A DNA stretch of 64,000 nucleotides. Origin: Algoriphagus machipongonensis (GTDB taxonomy: Bacteria; Bacteroidota; Bacteroidia; Cytophagales; Cyclobacteriaceae). The notes beneath the pieces are model-generated. The model did not search any database. It was not told the origin of the DNA and saw nothing but the letters and a program-made list of their open reading frames with translations. The DNA lies in contig NZ_CM001023.1 of the NCBI RefSeq assembly GCF_000166275.1, forward strand, positions 2,917,001-2,981,000, written 5' to 3'. Of the stretch, positions 53,235 through 63,426 are shown piece after piece. The translations under genes were made by a program, and so were the position numbers. The first letter of the stretch is position 1, and each line of letters begins with the position of its first letter.

Positions 53235-53522
53235 ATGAACTCAGAAGAACAGCAACATTATCAACTTGCCTACAGGTTGGTGGAGAGAAAGGAATTAGAC
53301 AAAAAATTCAAAATGAAGCTTTTGCTTTTTGCTGCAGTTAATTCAGGGCTAGTCTATTTGAATTTCAAGCAAAACAAAAAAGTGCCTTGGTCTCTATGGA
53401 CTTTGGCTGGCTGGGGCTTAGGATTAGTAACTTCTTATCAATTGGATAAAAAAAGCTTCGACCGAGCCATGCGAAAAAAAGAAAAAACTGCTGAAAAGAT
53501 CGTTCGCCAATCAGGAAAATAA
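53235..53522 (+). CDS. Small two-transmembrane-helix protein
   Basis: This 95-residue protein has two likely hydrophobic helices: one at about residues 26-44 (MKLLLFAAVNSGLVYLNF) and one around residues 52-68 (WSLWTLAGWGLGLVTSY). Basic, charged ends flank them, with a C-terminal KKEKTAEKIVRQ tail. The layout is that of the 2TM domain family found in Bacteroidota. Its function is unknown. It precedes cbpA by about 98 bases. Confidence 0.7.
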   Translation: MNSEEQQHYQLAYRLVERKELDKKFKMKLLLFAAVNSGLVYLNFKQNKKVPWSLWTLAGWGLGLVTSYQLDKKSFDRAMRKKEKTAEKIVRQSGK

Positions 53523-53620
53523 TTCAAACAGAAAAGATAAAACCCAAATTAAAGACAGCCGTCATGTAAAATTTTGAATCTAATTGCCGAAATTAAAAAG
53601 GCTTTAATGTATTCGATCCT

Positions 53621-54532
53621 ATGGCATTTATTGATTATTACAAAACTCTTGGCATTTCGAAAACGGCAACCGAAAAGGAGATTAAGGATGCCTACAGAAA
53701 ATTAGCTAGAAAATATCATCCTGATTTAAATCCTGATAATAAGGAAGCTGAAGCAAAGTTTAAAGAAATCAATGAGGCAAATGAGGTTTTAAGCAATCCT
53801 GAAAATCGAAAGAAATACGATAAATACGGGGAAAACTGGAAGCATGGTGAAGAGTATGAAAAGGCTCAACAGCATAGGCAAAAGAGCCAATATTCCGGTC
53901 GAGGAGATTTCTCAGGTCAACAGGGTTTTACTGGACAGGATTATTCAGATTTTTTTGAATCCATGTTTGGGGCTGGTGCAGGAAGAACATCAGGTAGAAG
54001 TCACAGTCCTAAATTCAAAGGACAAGATTACCATGCAGAATTACACCTTGATTTAAAGGATGTTTACACTACTCAAAAACAGGTTTTAACAGTCAATGAT
54101 AAAAAAATCAGACTGACGATTCCCGCCGGAGTGGAAAACGAGCAACTGATCAAAATAAAAGGAAATGGTGGTGAAGGCTACAATGGAGGACCAAATGGGG
54201 ATTTGTATATCAAATTCATAATTTCCAATCATTCTGATTTCAAACGTGAAGGGAACAATTTATACAAAGAAGTTGACCTTGATTTGTATACAGCAATTTT
54301 AGGAGGTGAAATACTGGTGGACACATTTGATGGAAAAGTAAAATTGAAAGTGAAGCCAGAAACGAAAAATCACACCAAAGTCAAGCTGAAGGGAAAAGGC
54401 TTTCCGGTCTACAAAAAAGAAGGAAAATTTGGCGATTTGATTCTAACATATCACATCAAAACCCCGACAAATTTATCTGCAAAAGAGAAAGAGTTATTCC
54501 AGGAACTGAAAAAATTAAGACATCATGATTGA
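53621..54532 (+). CDS. cbpA: CbpA-like J-domain co-chaperone
   Basis: This 303-residue protein begins with a J-domain, YYKTLGISKTATEKEIKDAY and HPD at residues 33-35 (KYHPDLNPDN), which stimulates DnaK ATPase. A Gly/Phe-rich linker follows, then two C-terminal DnaJ substrate-binding domains with LTIPAGVENEQLIKIKGNGGEG. There is no Cys-rich zinc domain, which separates CbpA from DnaJ. The gene overlaps the CbpM gene by 8 bases, as in the usual cbpA-cbpM pair. Confidence 0.88.
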   Translation: MAFIDYYKTLGISKTATEKEIKDAYRKLARKYHPDLNPDNKEAEAKFKEINEANEVLSNPENRKKYDKYGENWKHGEEYEKAQQHRQKSQYSGRGDFSGQQGFTGQDYSDFFESMFGAGAGRTSGRSHSPKFKGQDYHAELHLDLKDVYTTQKQVLTVNDKKIRLTIPAGVENEQLIKIKGNGGEGYNGGPNGDLYIKFIISNHSDFKREGNNLYKEVDLDLYTAILGGEILVDTFDGKVKLKVKPETKNHTKVKLKGKGFPVYKKEGKFGDLILTYHIKTPTNLSAKEKELFQELKKLRHHD

Positions 54533-54815
54533 GGCACATTTCATATCGGCAAAAACCATTTGCACGCAATACGGAATTGAAATTTCATTTGTGCATGAAT
54601 TGGTGGAATTTGGATTGATAACACTGGAATTTCAGAAAGAAGAAGCGTTTATTCATCAGGATCAAATCGGTGATTTAGAAAAAATCCTTAGACTTCAGCA
54701 AGATTTAAATCTCAACCTGGAAGCAATAGATGTGATTTTCAATCTTTTAAGAAAAGAAAAAGCACTTAAAGAGGAATTGGCAATTCTTAGAAATAGACTG
54801 AAACTTTATGAATAA
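54525..54815 (+). CDS. cbpM: CbpM-like chaperone modulator
   Basis: This 96-residue protein follows cbpA with an 8-base overlap. It has the MerR-like helix-turn-helix opening of CbpM (ISAKTICTQYGIEISFVHELVEFGLI), then an acidic middle and a helical C-terminal tail (LEAIDVIFNLLRKEKALKEEL). CbpM binds the J-domain of CbpA and blocks its activity. The overlap and gene order support the call. Confidence 0.85.
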   Translation: MIEAHFISAKTICTQYGIEISFVHELVEFGLITLEFQKEEAFIHQDQIGDLEKILRLQQDLNLNLEAIDVIFNLLRKEKALKEELAILRNRLKLYE

Positions 54816-54842
54816 GCCATATTTGTATTCTTTAATAATCAA

Positions 54843-55408
54843 ATGAAATCCAACCTTCTCCTATTTCTATCTCTTAGTTTCTTTTAGAGTACCTGAGCTC
54901 AGGCTCAGAATTCAACTTCGGATTATCTAAGTGAAACCAAATCAAACCTCAAAAAGGAATGGCCTAATAACCGAACCGTGAATTTGGTTTTTCATGGACA
55001 CAGTGTTCCAGCGGGATATTTTAAAACCCCGGATATAACAACCCTGGACTCCTACCCTTTTCTGGTTTTGAAAGCACTCAAGTAAAAATACCCTTTTTGC
55101 AGTGATCAATGCGATCAACACCTTTATCGGAGGAGAAAATTCTTAATCTGGTTCAAAACGTAATAAGAAAGAAGTGCTAATTCATCAACCCGATGTTTTA
55201 TTTATTGATTATGCACTTAATGATCGAAGAATTGGACTAGACGCTTCCAAAAAGGCTTGGGAAAAGCTATTCATTGTTTCAGAAAATCCAGGAAACTTGT
55301 CAATGTGTCCATGAATACATGTCTCAGGGAAACCATCCGAATAAACAAGGTCATGAGTTGATAGCTTCAGAGATTCTGAAATTATTCTTATCAAACTCTA
55401 ACCCTTAA
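54843..55408 (+). pseudogene. Decayed SGNH/GDSL hydrolase gene
   Basis: Reading the + strand from an ATG at 54843 shows remnants of a SGNH hydrolase: a hydrophobic leader broken by TAG at 54885-54887 and a TGA shortly after; then, in the same frame, LVFHGHSVPAGYFKTP and SYPFLVLKAL; then, in a shifted frame, AVINAINTFIGGENS (broken by a stop) and HQPDVLFIDYALNDRRIGLD; then, in another frame, QGNHPNKQGHELIASEILKLF and a stop at 55406-55408. The order of blocks is that of the family, but at least four stops or shifts and a probable internal deletion rule out a working product. Confidence 0.8.
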
Positions 55409-55600
55409 TCGGAGTTCAACTCAATTTTCAAGGTACATTTCAAGGTCTAATTTTTTGATTCCAGCAGAATAAAAAACTGTTTTGCTATACTTCATTAATG
55501 AAACTTCACTTTAATTTTTTATAAATAAAAACCGCATACTGTTTATTAATTATTCTATTTTGTATCATAAAAATTAATTTTTAACTAAATAAATGTCAAA

Positions 55601-56611
55601 ATGAGAAATATTGTTTTGTCGGGACTTATAGTTTTTTCCATCATTTTTTTGGGCTTTATTTTATTTAAAGATAACCCTGCTACAAAATTCCTGAATTCAT
55701 TAAATCAAAGTCAAAAAGATAAAGCGATGTTTTCTTTTAGTGACTCGACCAAAACCCGATGGCATTATGTTCCGGGATCTATGTTTCAAAGGGCTGGAAT
55801 CTCATTAGCTGAATTGGATGGAGAACAGAAAAGATTAATTGAAGAGCTACTCCAGTCTTCACTTTCGGAAACAGGGTATCTAAAAACCAAAAAAATCATC
55901 GATTTGGAAAATGTCCTTCGGGAAATTTCAGGTGATTCGGTGATGAGAAATCCAGAAAATTATTATGTGGCATTTTATGGAAATCCAGATTTAGATAGTC
56001 TTTGGTCCTGGTCATTTGAGGGGCATCATATTTCATTGAATTTTAGTATTCTAAACGATGCCCAATCCATTGCTCCAAGATTCTTCGGAGCAAATCCGGC
56101 CATAATACCCTCTGGCCCTAGAAAAGGAGAAAAGACTTTGGAAAAAGAAGAGGAACTTGGTTTTCAATTAATTAACTCGATGAATCCGGATCAGAGAAAA
56201 ATGGCCATTTTCCAAGAAAATTCAATCAATGAGATCGTGACCAGAAACTCCATTGAAGTGAATCCATTATCCCCTGTAGGTATCAAGTTCAATGATTTAA
56301 ACTCCAGTCAAAAAGAACTCTTTTTAAGCCTAATTGATGAATATTTAATCTCAATGCCCGAAGAACTAGCCAAAAAGCGAATGAAAAATATTGAGGCAGA
56401 GGAATTAGGAGAAATCCGATTTGGATGGGCTGGAGCTACTAGTTCAGGAAAAGGCCATTATTACCGAATTCAGGGAAAGTCTTTTTTAATTGAATTTGAT
56501 AATACCCAAACCAATGCAAATCATATTCATACTGTTTGGAGAGATTTTGATGGGGATTTTGGGAAGGATTTAATCAAGGAGCATTATGCAAATTCAGACC
56601 ATCATAAATAA
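55601..56611 (+). CDS. DUF3500 domain-containing exported protein
   Basis: This 336-residue protein opens with a hydrophobic signal or anchor helix (IVLSGLIVFSIIFLGFILF). The DUF3500 domain then shows WHYVPGSMFQRAGISLAEL, YYVAFYGNPDLDSLWSWSFEGHHISLNF and APRFFGANPAIIP, followed by RFGWAGATSSGKGHYYRIQG near the end. The family is exported with unknown function. The HIHTVWRDFDGDFGKDL tail is characteristic. It is followed by an esterase gene 70 bases on. Confidence 0.85.
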   Translation: MRNIVLSGLIVFSIIFLGFILFKDNPATKFLNSLNQSQKDKAMFSFSDSTKTRWHYVPGSMFQRAGISLAELDGEQKRLIEELLQSSLSETGYLKTKKIIDLENVLREISGDSVMRNPENYYVAFYGNPDLDSLWSWSFEGHHISLNFSILNDAQSIAPRFFGANPAIIPSGPRKGEKTLEKEEELGFQLINSMNPDQRKMAIFQENSINEIVTRNSIEVNPLSPVGIKFNDLNSSQKELFLSLIDEYLISMPEELAKKRMKNIEAEELGEIRFGWAGATSSGKGHYYRIQGKSFLIEFDNTQTNANHIHTVWRDFDGDFGKDLIKEHYANSDHHK

Positions 56612-56681
56612 TTTTCCTTTACTAATTCTCATAACCTGATATATATATCTACCCCTAATCTTTAAAAAATAGCCCAGCAAT

Positions 56682-57524
56682 ATGATTACAAAATCTGTTC
56701 TGATTCTTTGCTTCTTTTGTTCAACCTTTCAAATTGGTTTTGCTCAGGAAATAATTCCATACAAAGAAGTCGACACCACCAAATTGTATATGGAAGTCAT
56801 CTATCCGGAAAACATGCAGGAAGAGGAAAGCTATCCTGCGATGGTTTTCTTTTTTGGAGGAGGTTGGGTAAATGGAGCAAGATCCCAATTTGAACATCAG
56901 GCGGATTATTTAGCCAAAAGAGGAATAGTCTGCTTTTTAGTTGATTATAGGATAAAAAGTCAACATCAAACCACCCCATTTGAATCTTTAAAAGATGCTA
57001 AATCTGCAATTCGATTTATTAGGAAAAACGCATCTGAATATGGTATTAATCCTCATCAGATAATCGCTGCTGGAGGATCTGCAGGAGGCCATTTAGCCGC
57101 TGCTACAGCTTTAAGTCAAGGTTTTAATGAAAGTACTGATCAACTGGATATTAGTCCGGTCCCTAATGCTTTGGTTCTTTTTAACCCAGTGATAGATAAT
57201 GGTCCGGGAGGTTATGGTTATGAAAGAATTGGAGAAGCTTATCCAAGTTTTTCTCCTTTACATAACATTAGAGCAGGTGCACCTCCAACCCTTTTTTTAT
57301 TGGGAACGAATGATAATTTAATCCCTGTAGTGACGGCTGAATATTATCAAATGGTTATGGAAAAAGTGGGAAGCAGATGCGACTTAATTTTATATGAAAA
57401 TCAACCCCATGGCTTTTTCAACTACCGGAATTTTGAATTTTATCAAAAGACAGTTCAAGCCACAGATGATTTTTTGCAAAGCTTAGGTTATTTGGAAAAA
57501 GAACCCAAAGTGGAAATAAAATAG
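56682..57524 (+). CDS. Exported alpha/beta hydrolase (esterase type)
   Basis: This 280-residue protein has a signal peptide (VLILCFFCSTFQIGFAQ) and an alpha/beta hydrolase fold. The oxyanion loop reads FFFGGGW near residue 57-62, the nucleophile Ser133 lies in AAGGSAGGHL, Asp211 in GTNDNLIP and His243 in QPHGFFN. This layout fits the feruloyl/acetyl xylan esterase-like branch of the family. The substrate is unknown. It converges with the RND operon. Confidence 0.85.
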   Translation: MITKSVLILCFFCSTFQIGFAQEIIPYKEVDTTKLYMEVIYPENMQEEESYPAMVFFFGGGWVNGARSQFEHQADYLAKRGIVCFLVDYRIKSQHQTTPFESLKDAKSAIRFIRKNASEYGINPHQIIAAGGSAGGHLAAATALSQGFNESTDQLDISPVPNALVLFNPVIDNGPGGYGYERIGEAYPSFSPLHNIRAGAPPTLFLLGTNDNLIPVVTAEYYQMVMEKVGSRCDLILYENQPHGFFNYRNFEFYQKTVQATDDFLQSLGYLEKEPKVEIK

Positions 57525-57562
57525 ACGTTTAGCATCTATGATATTCCCACTTCCATAAAGGA

Positions 57563-59014
57563 TCATTCACCTTGCTCTACAAATTGAGAGGCTCCTCCTA
57601 ACGATTTATAGAGGCTGACTATACTTTCCAGCTGTTGTGTTTTTAAACTTACATAATCCAGCTCAGCCTCTAAAGCTCTATTTTGGGAGTTGATTACGTC
57701 CAGATAATTTGCATACCCCACTGAAAACATGGTATTGGCATTACTGATGGATCTTCTTAATACTAAAACCTCCTCTGTCTTAAATTCCAATTGCTCATCT
57801 AAAGTAGAATAAGCATTGACCACCTGTAGCACTTCCAAATACGCATTAAAGACCGTCTTTTCGTAATCCAACCATGCAATTTGCTGAGAGGCTTTTGCCT
57901 GTTCAAAATTTGCTTTAATTCTCCCTCTATTAAATATGGGTGCTGTCAATCCTGCGCCTAATTCATAGACAGTTGAACCAGGAGTCAAGAACAATTTACT
58001 AAAGTCGAAGGCATTGAAACCAGCTCCACCAAACAAACGGACAGCAGGAAAAAAAGCAGCTCTTGCCTCACCTACATCTGCATGGGATGCTTGGAGCTCA
58101 GACTCGGCTTGTAAAATATCTGGTCTTCTGACAAGCAAATTTGCTGGAACCCCAATTTGAACGATTTCTGGTTCAAAATTCACCTCTGACAAAGTAGTTC
58201 GCTGTAAATTCACCTGATAGTCTCCCAAAAGCCCTTTAAGTGTCAATTCAGTAGCTTTTAACTCTCTTTCTTTTTCCTTTAATAAGGATTTAGAATGCAA
58301 AAGCAAAGCCTCAAATTGATCCACCGCTAATTGGGTTTCTTTTCCCGATTCTTTCAAATCTTTGGATAAACCGAAGGCTACTTGCTGATAAGAAATATTC
58401 TTTTTCAATATGATAATTTCCTCGTCAAGGCCTACCAATTGGTAATACAACTTTGCTACTTGAGCTACTAGCTGAGTTTGAACTAAATTGGCAGCTTGTT
58501 GTGTAGCCATCCATCTCGCTATAGATGCCTTCTTTCTGTTGGAATATTTACCCCAAATATCTATTTCCCATGAAAATTGTGCCCCAACAGAGAAGTCTCT
58601 ATAAGGATCAGGAATCTTTTCATCTTCAGTAATATTCGTAGAAAAATTGGTGTCATAATTACCTACCCCATCCATCGTGTATTTACCAAACTTCTTTTGG
58701 CTGGCACCAAGTACTCCGTTGATTTGAGGAAGCATTCCCATTTTGCCCATTCTCATTTGAGCATTGGCAATTTGGATTTTCTCCATTGTTTTGAGTAAAT
58801 CAAAATTTTTCTCAAGTGCCAGGTTAATCAGGTTTTTCAACCTGGAATCTTCAAAAAACTGCTCCCAACTTTGATTGGCCAGGCTATTAGAAGAATCTCC
58901 TTCAATTTCAAACGCTGATGGGATTTCGTTTTTCTCAGGGATTTCATAGCTGGATTTACAACTTCCCAAGAGGAGTAAAACCAGGACTAATAATTCGAAT
59001 CTATATTTCATCAT
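57563..59014 (-). CDS. Outer-membrane factor of an RND efflux system (NodT/TolC family)
   Basis: This is the outer-membrane channel of the pump encoded just upstream. A lipoprotein signal (LLVLVLLLLGSCKSS) is followed by the TolC-type tandem repeat with coiled-coil helices, including GKMGMLPQINGVLG, RRPDILQAESELQASHADVGEARAAFFPAV and SVGYANYLDVINSQNRALEAELDYV. The start at 59014 overlaps the pump gene by 14 bases in a different frame; a longer open frame from 59041 adds 9 residues. The length, about 483 residues, is normal for the family. It carries exported drug or lipid from the periplasm to outside. Confidence 0.88.
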   Translation of the reverse strand: MMKYRFELLVLVLLLLGSCKSSYEIPEKNEIPSAFEIEGDSSNSLANQSWEQFFEDSRLKNLINLALEKNFDLLKTMEKIQIANAQMRMGKMGMLPQINGVLGASQKKFGKYTMDGVGNYDTNFSTNITEDEKIPDPYRDFSVGAQFSWEIDIWGKYSNRKKASIARWMATQQAANLVQTQLVAQVAKLYYQLVGLDEEIIILKKNISYQQVAFGLSKDLKESGKETQLAVDQFEALLLHSKSLLKEKERELKATELTLKGLLGDYQVNLQRTTLSEVNFEPEIVQIGVPANLLVRRPDILQAESELQASHADVGEARAAFFPAVRLFGGAGFNAFDFSKLFLTPGSTVYELGAGLTAPIFNRGRIKANFEQAKASQQIAWLDYEKTVFNAYLEVLQVVNAYSTLDEQLEFKTEEVLVLRRSISNANTMFSVGYANYLDVINSQNRALEAELDYVSLKTQQLESIVSLYKSLGGASQFVEQGE

Positions 59015-62000
59015 GAGGTAATTCTTTCGGCTGGGAATCACTTTTCTTTCTTGAGGCTAATGTTTCAAATACCACATATAAACCAGGGATAAGGAATACT
59101 CCTACAACAGTTCCAATCATCATCCCTCCTGCTGCGGCTGTTCCGATCGTTCTGTTTCCAATAGCTCCTGCACCGGAGGCAAGAGTCAATGGAATCAATC
59201 CACAAACGAAAGCAAATGACGTCATCAAAATAGGTCGTAGTCTTTCCACACCTCCATGAAGTGCAGACTCAAGAATTCCCATTCCTTTATTTCTACTTTG
59301 AATTGCGATTTCAATAATTAGGATCGCATTTTTTCCCAAAAGACCTATCAACATGACTAAGGAAACCTGAGCGTAAATATTATTTTCCAATCCTGTCAAT
59401 TTGAGAAGAAGAAAGGCTCCAAATATTCCTGCTGGCAAAGAAAGGATAACAGGTAGCGGCAATAAATAACTTTCGTATTGAGCTGCTAACAGTAGATAAA
59501 CGAAAACCAAACAAATGGCAAAAATGTAAATTGCCTGATTTCCAGAAGCTATTTGTTCCCGGGTAATTCCAGACCAATCTATATCAAACCCTCTTGGCAA
59601 AAACTCCAAAGCTGTAGCCTCTACAGCCTGGATCGCATCTCCACTACTAAAGCCAGCGGCTGCTTCCCCATTGATCATTGCTGAGGTATACATATTGTAT
59701 CTGGTCAACTGTTCAGGTCCATATACTCGCTCCAGTGTGATGAAGTTAGAATATGGGATCATATCTCCACGGTCACTCTTGGTGTACATGCTAAGCAAGG
59801 CCTCTGGATTAGTTCTGTACTCGGGAGCAGCCTGAATCATCACTTTATACATCTGACCGAAACGGATGAAATTCGAAGCATAAAAGCTACCAATGAAGCT
59901 TTGAAGGGTGAGCATGGCGTCTTCTACCGAGACCCCCAACTTAGCTGCCTTATCATGATCTACATGTAGAATGTACTGGGGAAAACTAGGGTCGAAATTG
60001 GTAAATACCCCATTCAGTTCAGGTTTTGAATTTAAAATCTCCACAAAATCCTGAGTAGTTTTTGCAGTAACTCCCAATGGACCTCCTGTTTTATCCAAAA
60101 GCCTCATTTCAAAACCACTGGCATTTCCAAAACCTGGAACACTGGGAGGTGGAAAAAATTGAATTTCTGCCCCTGTAATATGACTCACCCTGTCTTGGTA
60201 TTCTTGAATCAAATCATTGACACTATGTTCACGATTTTCCCAAGCAACCAAATTGATCATTCCCATACCATAGGAAGCTCCTGCAGTTTCCGTCAATAAA
60301 CTATAGCCTGCAAGCGTGGATATCGTTTCTACCTCCTCTAATGGCAATAAAGCGGCCTGTACATCGTCTAAAATCACTTTTGTCCGCTCCACTGTCGCCC
60401 CTGGAGGAGTGGTTACGTTGACATAGATCATTCCCTGATCTTCGGTGGGAATAAAGCCTGTTGGCAATACACTGGAAACCCCAAATGTGGCAAGTATAAA
60501 TACACCTAAAATCCCAAAAGTAATCAACTGCCTATTTGCTATCCGTTTAAGGACATTGGAATATTTCCCAGATAATGCATCGTATCGGCGGTTAAATCCA
60601 TCAAAGAATTTTTGTACCAGTCCTTTTTCATTTTCCGGAGTATGCTTTGGCGGTTTTAACAGCATTGCGCACAATGCTGGGGATAAGGTCAGGGCATTTA
60701 CTCCAGAAATCACAATTGCAATAGCCAAAGTCAAAGAAAATTGCCTGTAGAAAATACCGATAGGGCCCTCCATAAATCCTACAGGAACGAACACTGCAGA
60801 CATCACCAATGTGATGGCGATAATTGCTCCTCCAATTTCCTTCATCGCTTCTACTGTGGCATCCATCGCATTCATTTTCAGGTCATGCATTTTCACATGG
60901 ACTGCCTCTACTACCACAATAGCGTTATCGACCACAATTCCAATGGCGAGGACTAAAGCAAAGAGCGTCAACATATTAATAGAAAAACCAAATAGATCCA
61001 TGAAAAAGAAAGTACCTATAAGGGAAACAGGTACGGCAATGGCAGGAATGAGCGTTGACCTAAAATCCTGTAAAAAAATAAACACAACGATGGACACTAA
61101 AATAAAAGCTTCTATCAAGGTTTTGATTACTTCATGAATAGAGGCATCCAGAAAACGAGATACATCATAAGACACATTAAAAATCATTCCTGGAGGAAAG
61201 GATGATTCTTGCAGTTCACCCATTTTATCCTTGATATTGCTAATAACCTCCCTGGCATTCGATCCCGGTCTTTGCTTTATCATAATAGAGGCTGATGGAC
61301 GACCATCTGTAATTGAGGCCATATTATAATCCTGCGAATCAAAGGTTACTTCGGCTACATCTTTGATTCGAAGTAAAGATCCATCAGGTAAAGCTTTTAG
61401 GGTAATGTTTTCATAATCAGTTTCCTGATTAAACTTACCGGTGTATCGCAATACATATTGCAACATTTGTGGATCCTGATCCGAGCTAATCCCAGATTTC
61501 CCAGGAGCAGCTTCCACATTTTGTTTTCGAATGGCGGCTGTAATATCCTGAGGAGAAATATTGTAGGCCACCATTCTATCAGGGTTCATCCAGATTCGCA
61601 TGGCATATTCTCGAGACCCCATTATTTCTACAAATCCCACCCCATCGATTCGTTTTAATTCAGGCAGGATATTAATATCGGCAAAGTTGTACACAAACTT
61701 TTCATCCTGAGTCGTATCCGAAGTCATGATATTCAGATACATCAGCATGCTGTTTACTTCTTTTTCAGTCATTACACCTGCACGAATCACCTCTTCAGGT
61801 AATTCATCAATGACAGTAGCTACCCTATTTTGTACGTTTACTGCCGCTTGATCAGGGTCTGTTCCAACTTGAAAAACGACTGTGATCACCGTTACCCCAT
61901 CATTAGTATTGACAGAATTCATATACGTCATTCCAGGAACACCATTGATGGCGCGTTCCAAAGGAGTAGCAACAGCTTTTGCCAAAACCTCTGCGTTGGC

Positions 62001-62153
62001 ACCTGTATATTTAGCTGTAACTGTTACCGAAGGTGGAACTATTTCTGGGAATTGGGTAATGGGCAATGAGATCAGTGAAAGCCCTCCCATAAAGACTATA
62101 ATTACCGAAATGACCGTGGATAAAATCGGTCGTTTGATAAATAATTCAAACAT
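59001..62153 (-). CDS. RND efflux pump, inner-membrane transporter (HAE-1 family)
   Basis: This 1050-residue protein is a full-length AcrB/MexB-like pump. It has 12 transmembrane helices in two halves and two large periplasmic loops. The signature LFALVLAIGIVVDNAIVVVEAV lies in the first half and contains the proton-relay Asp pair, and GGVERLRPILMTSFAF and the AIGNRTIGTAAAGGMMIGT block lie in the second. The N-terminus FIKRPILSTVISVIIVFMGGLSL is typical of the family. It sits between the adaptor gene (34 bases upstream) and the outer-membrane factor, with which it overlaps, so the three form one tripartite pump. Confidence 0.93.
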   Translation of the reverse strand: MFELFIKRPILSTVISVIIVFMGGLSLISLPITQFPEIVPPSVTVTAKYTGANAEVLAKAVATPLERAINGVPGMTYMNSVNTNDGVTVITVVFQVGTDPDQAAVNVQNRVATVIDELPEEVIRAGVMTEKEVNSMLMYLNIMTSDTTQDEKFVYNFADINILPELKRIDGVGFVEIMGSREYAMRIWMNPDRMVAYNISPQDITAAIRKQNVEAAPGKSGISSDQDPQMLQYVLRYTGKFNQETDYENITLKALPDGSLLRIKDVAEVTFDSQDYNMASITDGRPSASIMIKQRPGSNAREVISNIKDKMGELQESSFPPGMIFNVSYDVSRFLDASIHEVIKTLIEAFILVSIVVFIFLQDFRSTLIPAIAVPVSLIGTFFFMDLFGFSINMLTLFALVLAIGIVVDNAIVVVEAVHVKMHDLKMNAMDATVEAMKEIGGAIIAITLVMSAVFVPVGFMEGPIGIFYRQFSLTLAIAIVISGVNALTLSPALCAMLLKPPKHTPENEKGLVQKFFDGFNRRYDALSGKYSNVLKRIANRQLITFGILGVFILATFGVSSVLPTGFIPTEDQGMIYVNVTTPPGATVERTKVILDDVQAALLPLEEVETISTLAGYSLLTETAGASYGMGMINLVAWENREHSVNDLIQEYQDRVSHITGAEIQFFPPPSVPGFGNASGFEMRLLDKTGGPLGVTAKTTQDFVEILNSKPELNGVFTNFDPSFPQYILHVDHDKAAKLGVSVEDAMLTLQSFIGSFYASNFIRFGQMYKVMIQAAPEYRTNPEALLSMYTKSDRGDMIPYSNFITLERVYGPEQLTRYNMYTSAMINGEAAAGFSSGDAIQAVEATALEFLPRGFDIDWSGITREQIASGNQAIYIFAICLVFVYLLLAAQYESYLLPLPVILSLPAGIFGAFLLLKLTGLENNIYAQVSLVMLIGLLGKNAILIIEIAIQSRNKGMGILESALHGGVERLRPILMTSFAFVCGLIPLTLASGAGAIGNRTIGTAAAGGMMIGTVVGVFLIPGLYVVFETLASRKKSDSQPKELPHDEI

Positions 62154-62187
62154 GATTTTTTACTTGAAAGAAAATTGAAGGAATGAT

Positions 62188-63366
62188 TTAGAGGGAATGG
62201 TAAAGGGTATCATACGCCTCTTGTTCAGGCACATTGACAGGGGTTATGACACTTCCGTCTTTCACTTGCTGAATACCTTCATAGATTATCTTATCACCAG
62301 GCTCAAAACCTTCAGCCACATAAAAAAGACCATACCTTCTAATCGGTTTAAAGCTTCTTACTTTCACAGTATTTTCCTTATCCAGGATATAAACATAATT
62401 GTATTCCTGTATCTCAAAACTTGATTTTTGGGGAATCAAATAAACTTGTTCCATTTCATTCGTCATCATGACTTTTCCACTAGCACCATGCTTGATCAAA
62501 CCCTCTGGGTTGGGAAACCTAACCCGAAAAGCAATTGAGCCTGTTCCGGTTTCAAAATCTGCCTCCATGGTTTCCAGCTTTCCCTTGTAGGGATAAACAT
62601 TTCCGTCTGAAAGGACTAATGAAATCTCTTTTTCTAAAAGCTCCTCTTCTCCATTTTCTTGCTTCTCTCTCATGTATCTCAAATACTCATTTTCATTCAC
62701 CTTGTAATAGGCGAAGATTTCAGAAATATCAGTTATATGAGTCATTAGTGATCCTGGAGAAACCAAGCTTCCCGTTTTGAAAGGTATTCTATCTACAATT
62801 CCATCAAATGGAGCCCTGATAACGCTATAAGAAAGTCCAGTCTCAGCATTTTTTACCATTGACTCTGCCTGCAGAATACCAGACTCAGCCATTTCTAGTT
62901 TAGCCTTTGCCAATTCCAACTCAGAATCTGTTATGATTTTTTTATCAACTAAAATCTGAAGTCTTTCCACCTCTAGCCTAGCAGCCTGTGCCTGAGCTCT
63001 TTCCTGCATCAAAAGCGCTTTACTGCTATTCACAATTTCTCCTAATTCAGAAGAATTTAACTTAAAGAGCGCTTGTCCTTTCTTTACCTCCTCACCTTCA
63101 TCCACATAAATCTCCTCGACAAAACCTTCCACCTTCGCTCTTACTTCAACAAATTGGACGGCCTGAATATCACAAACATAAGTCTGCGGAACATCAATTG
63201 TCTGGGCCTTAAGCTCCATTACTGGAATACTTAATGGTTTGTCTTTTTTGCGACGACGACCTTCACCGTCACCACAAGAAACCATCGTCATTAAAATTAA
63301 TGCCGAGACCAAAGTCTTAGCATAAGATGAAAACAGAAATTTCCTTTTAGTAAAAAGAATAATCAT
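62188..63366 (-). CDS. RND efflux periplasmic adaptor (HlyD/AcrA family lipoprotein)
   Basis: This is the membrane-fusion subunit linking pump to channel. The ATG at 63366 gives 392 residues with a lipoprotein signal (LVSALILMTMVSCGDG). The family blocks follow: VEVRAKVEGFVEEIYVDEGEEVKKGQALFKL (lipoyl-like barrel), a coiled-coil hairpin around EVERLQILVDKKIITDSELELAKAKLEMAES, and IRAPFDGIVDRIPFKTGSLVSPG. A longer open frame from 63426 has no signal of its own and is less likely. It heads the operon; the 460-base AT-rich region upstream holds no other gene. Confidence 0.88.
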   Translation of the reverse strand: MIILFTKRKFLFSSYAKTLVSALILMTMVSCGDGEGRRRKKDKPLSIPVMELKAQTIDVPQTYVCDIQAVQFVEVRAKVEGFVEEIYVDEGEEVKKGQALFKLNSSELGEIVNSSKALLMQERAQAQAARLEVERLQILVDKKIITDSELELAKAKLEMAESGILQAESMVKNAETGLSYSVIRAPFDGIVDRIPFKTGSLVSPGSLMTHITDISEIFAYYKVNENEYLRYMREKQENGEEELLEKEISLVLSDGNVYPYKGKLETMEADFETGTGSIAFRVRFPNPEGLIKHGASGKVMMTNEMEQVYLIPQKSSFEIQEYNYVYILDKENTVKVRSFKPIRRYGLFYVAEGFEPGDKIIYEGIQQVKDGSVITPVNVPEQEAYDTLYHSL

Positions 63367-63426
63367 GGGTAGTAATTCAGCTAGTTTTCTCAATCCACCA
63401 ATACCCTTGCATTGATGGTAATTCAC

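Noticed and set aside
55209..55394. Minus-strand 61-residue frame
   Set aside because: It lies opposite the SGNH pseudogene, and the plus-strand remnants explain the sequence better.
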